Origin: an uncultured Pelagibacteraceae bacterium
GTDB lineage: Bacteria > Pseudomonadota > Alphaproteobacteria > Pelagibacterales > Pelagibacteraceae
Direction: 5' to 3'
NCBI GenBank assembly: GCA_902599625.1
Contig: CACKGF010000002.1
Location: 241,829 to 305,828 of the forward strand
Length of the DNA stretch: 64,000 bases
The notes below the pieces were generated by a model. The model made no database searches, was not told the origin of the DNA, and saw only the letters and a list, made by a program, of their open reading frames with translations. Shown here piece after piece: positions 63,854 through 64,000 of this stretch (position 1 is its first letter; the number at the start of each line of letters is the position of its first letter). A program made the translations under genes and the position numbers.

Positions 63854-64000
63854 TTTAAAAGAAACAATTAGACTCTAGGTCGGAGTCCAGGTCAACTCAT
63901 GATTGAATTAATTTTGATTAATTGTGCCTTCGATTATTTGGGACTCAATATATTGTGTATTGGTTTGAATGTTTTTCTATGATGTTTTGTAATTCCAAAT
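63854..64000. other. ccrM upstream intergenic region to window edge
   Basis: Beyond the promoter there is a TTAA-N6-TTAA element (about 63907-63920), one base short of the CtrA consensus TTAA-N7-TTAA, and an additional GANTC. No ORF, tRNA or terminator is visible before the window ends. Confidence 0.5.
63867..63895 (-). promoter_or_regulatory. ccrM promoter containing two GANTC methylation sites
   Basis: On the minus strand TTGACC, a 17-base spacer and TCTAAT match sigma70 boxes at five of six positions each. One GANTC lies within the spacer (63883-63887) and another overlaps the -10 box (63871-63875). The -10 ends 13 bases before the ATG. A third GANTC lies upstream at 63942-63946. Confidence 0.65.

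Noticed and set aside
63861-63900. Remnant tRNA suggested by GGTCGGAGTCCAGGTC
   Set aside because: No acceptor stem, anticodon arm or T-loop can be arranged; the repeats are explained by GANTC sites and the ccrM promoter.

Overview
The window is about 64 kb of very AT-rich, gene-dense alphaproteobacterial chromosome. The likely source is a streamlined marine bacterium of the SAR11 clade (Pelagibacterales). This rests on the AT- and lysine-rich proteins, the tiny or overlapping intergenic gaps, alphaproteobacterial gene orders (coxB-coxA-ctaB-ctaG-coxC-surf1-thrC, mutY/dciA-dsbA-smc, msbA-waaA-lpxK-lpxL, ispH-thrB-rnhA), a CcrM-type methyltransferase, and a crtI-crtB-crtY-blh retinal pathway. 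No rRNA, tRNA, insertion sequence, prophage or CRISPR array was seen.

Layout. 1-10.9 kb: an RND membrane-fusion protein cut by the window edge, sulfurtransferase, MsrA, a DMT exporter, a DNA glycosylase, a GT17 glycosyltransferase, a purine phosphoribosyltransferase facing a purine permease across a shared terminator, a small heat shock protein with a sigma32-like promoter, oligopeptidase B, a membrane J-protein and a GT9 glycosyltransferase. 10.9-21.3 kb: a DapA-family aldolase, Cfa, a lysine-rich coiled-coil protein of unknown function, and a glyoxylate-shunt locus. In that locus an ScfR/RamB-like regulator is divergent from isocitrate lyase, with a repeat-rich operator region and an unlisted 53-residue ORF between them; envelope and membrane proteins follow. 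21.4-31.8 kb: groESL, a HAD phosphatase, ribF-ileS-lspA-bamF-like-pgi, then rsmD and purD on the other strand. 31.8-41.3 kb: the lipid A/Kdo block (lpxL, lpxK, waaA, msbA), ubiA, a quinone oxidoreductase with pirin, a haloacid dehalogenase and rsmE.

41.4-48.3 kb is the aa3 cytochrome c oxidase operon with its heme O and copper assembly factors, including a 40-residue single-helix ORF absent from the ORF track, ending in surf1 and thrC. 48.3-60.7 kb is one long minus-strand run. Read in transcription order it is dciA, dsbA-like, a shortened smc, F0 ATP synthase (atpI-B-E-b'-b), crtI-crtB-crtY-blh, ispH, thrB and rnhA. Isoprenoid precursor synthesis (ispH), carotenoid and retinal synthesis and the proton-using ATP synthase sector therefore lie together. 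Neither proteorhodopsin nor GGPP synthase (crtE) is in the window. 60.7-64 kb holds mutY, an FAD monooxygenase and ccrM, whose apparent promoter contains its own GANTC target sites.

Most of the window is ordinary SAR11 core genome. The observations most worth checking are the TTTGTAAA operator array inside the aceA-side promoter, the GANTC sites in the ccrM promoter, the SMC protein with no recognisable hinge, the lysine-tailed coiled-coil protein, the small unlisted ORFs, and the ATP synthase-carotenoid linkage.
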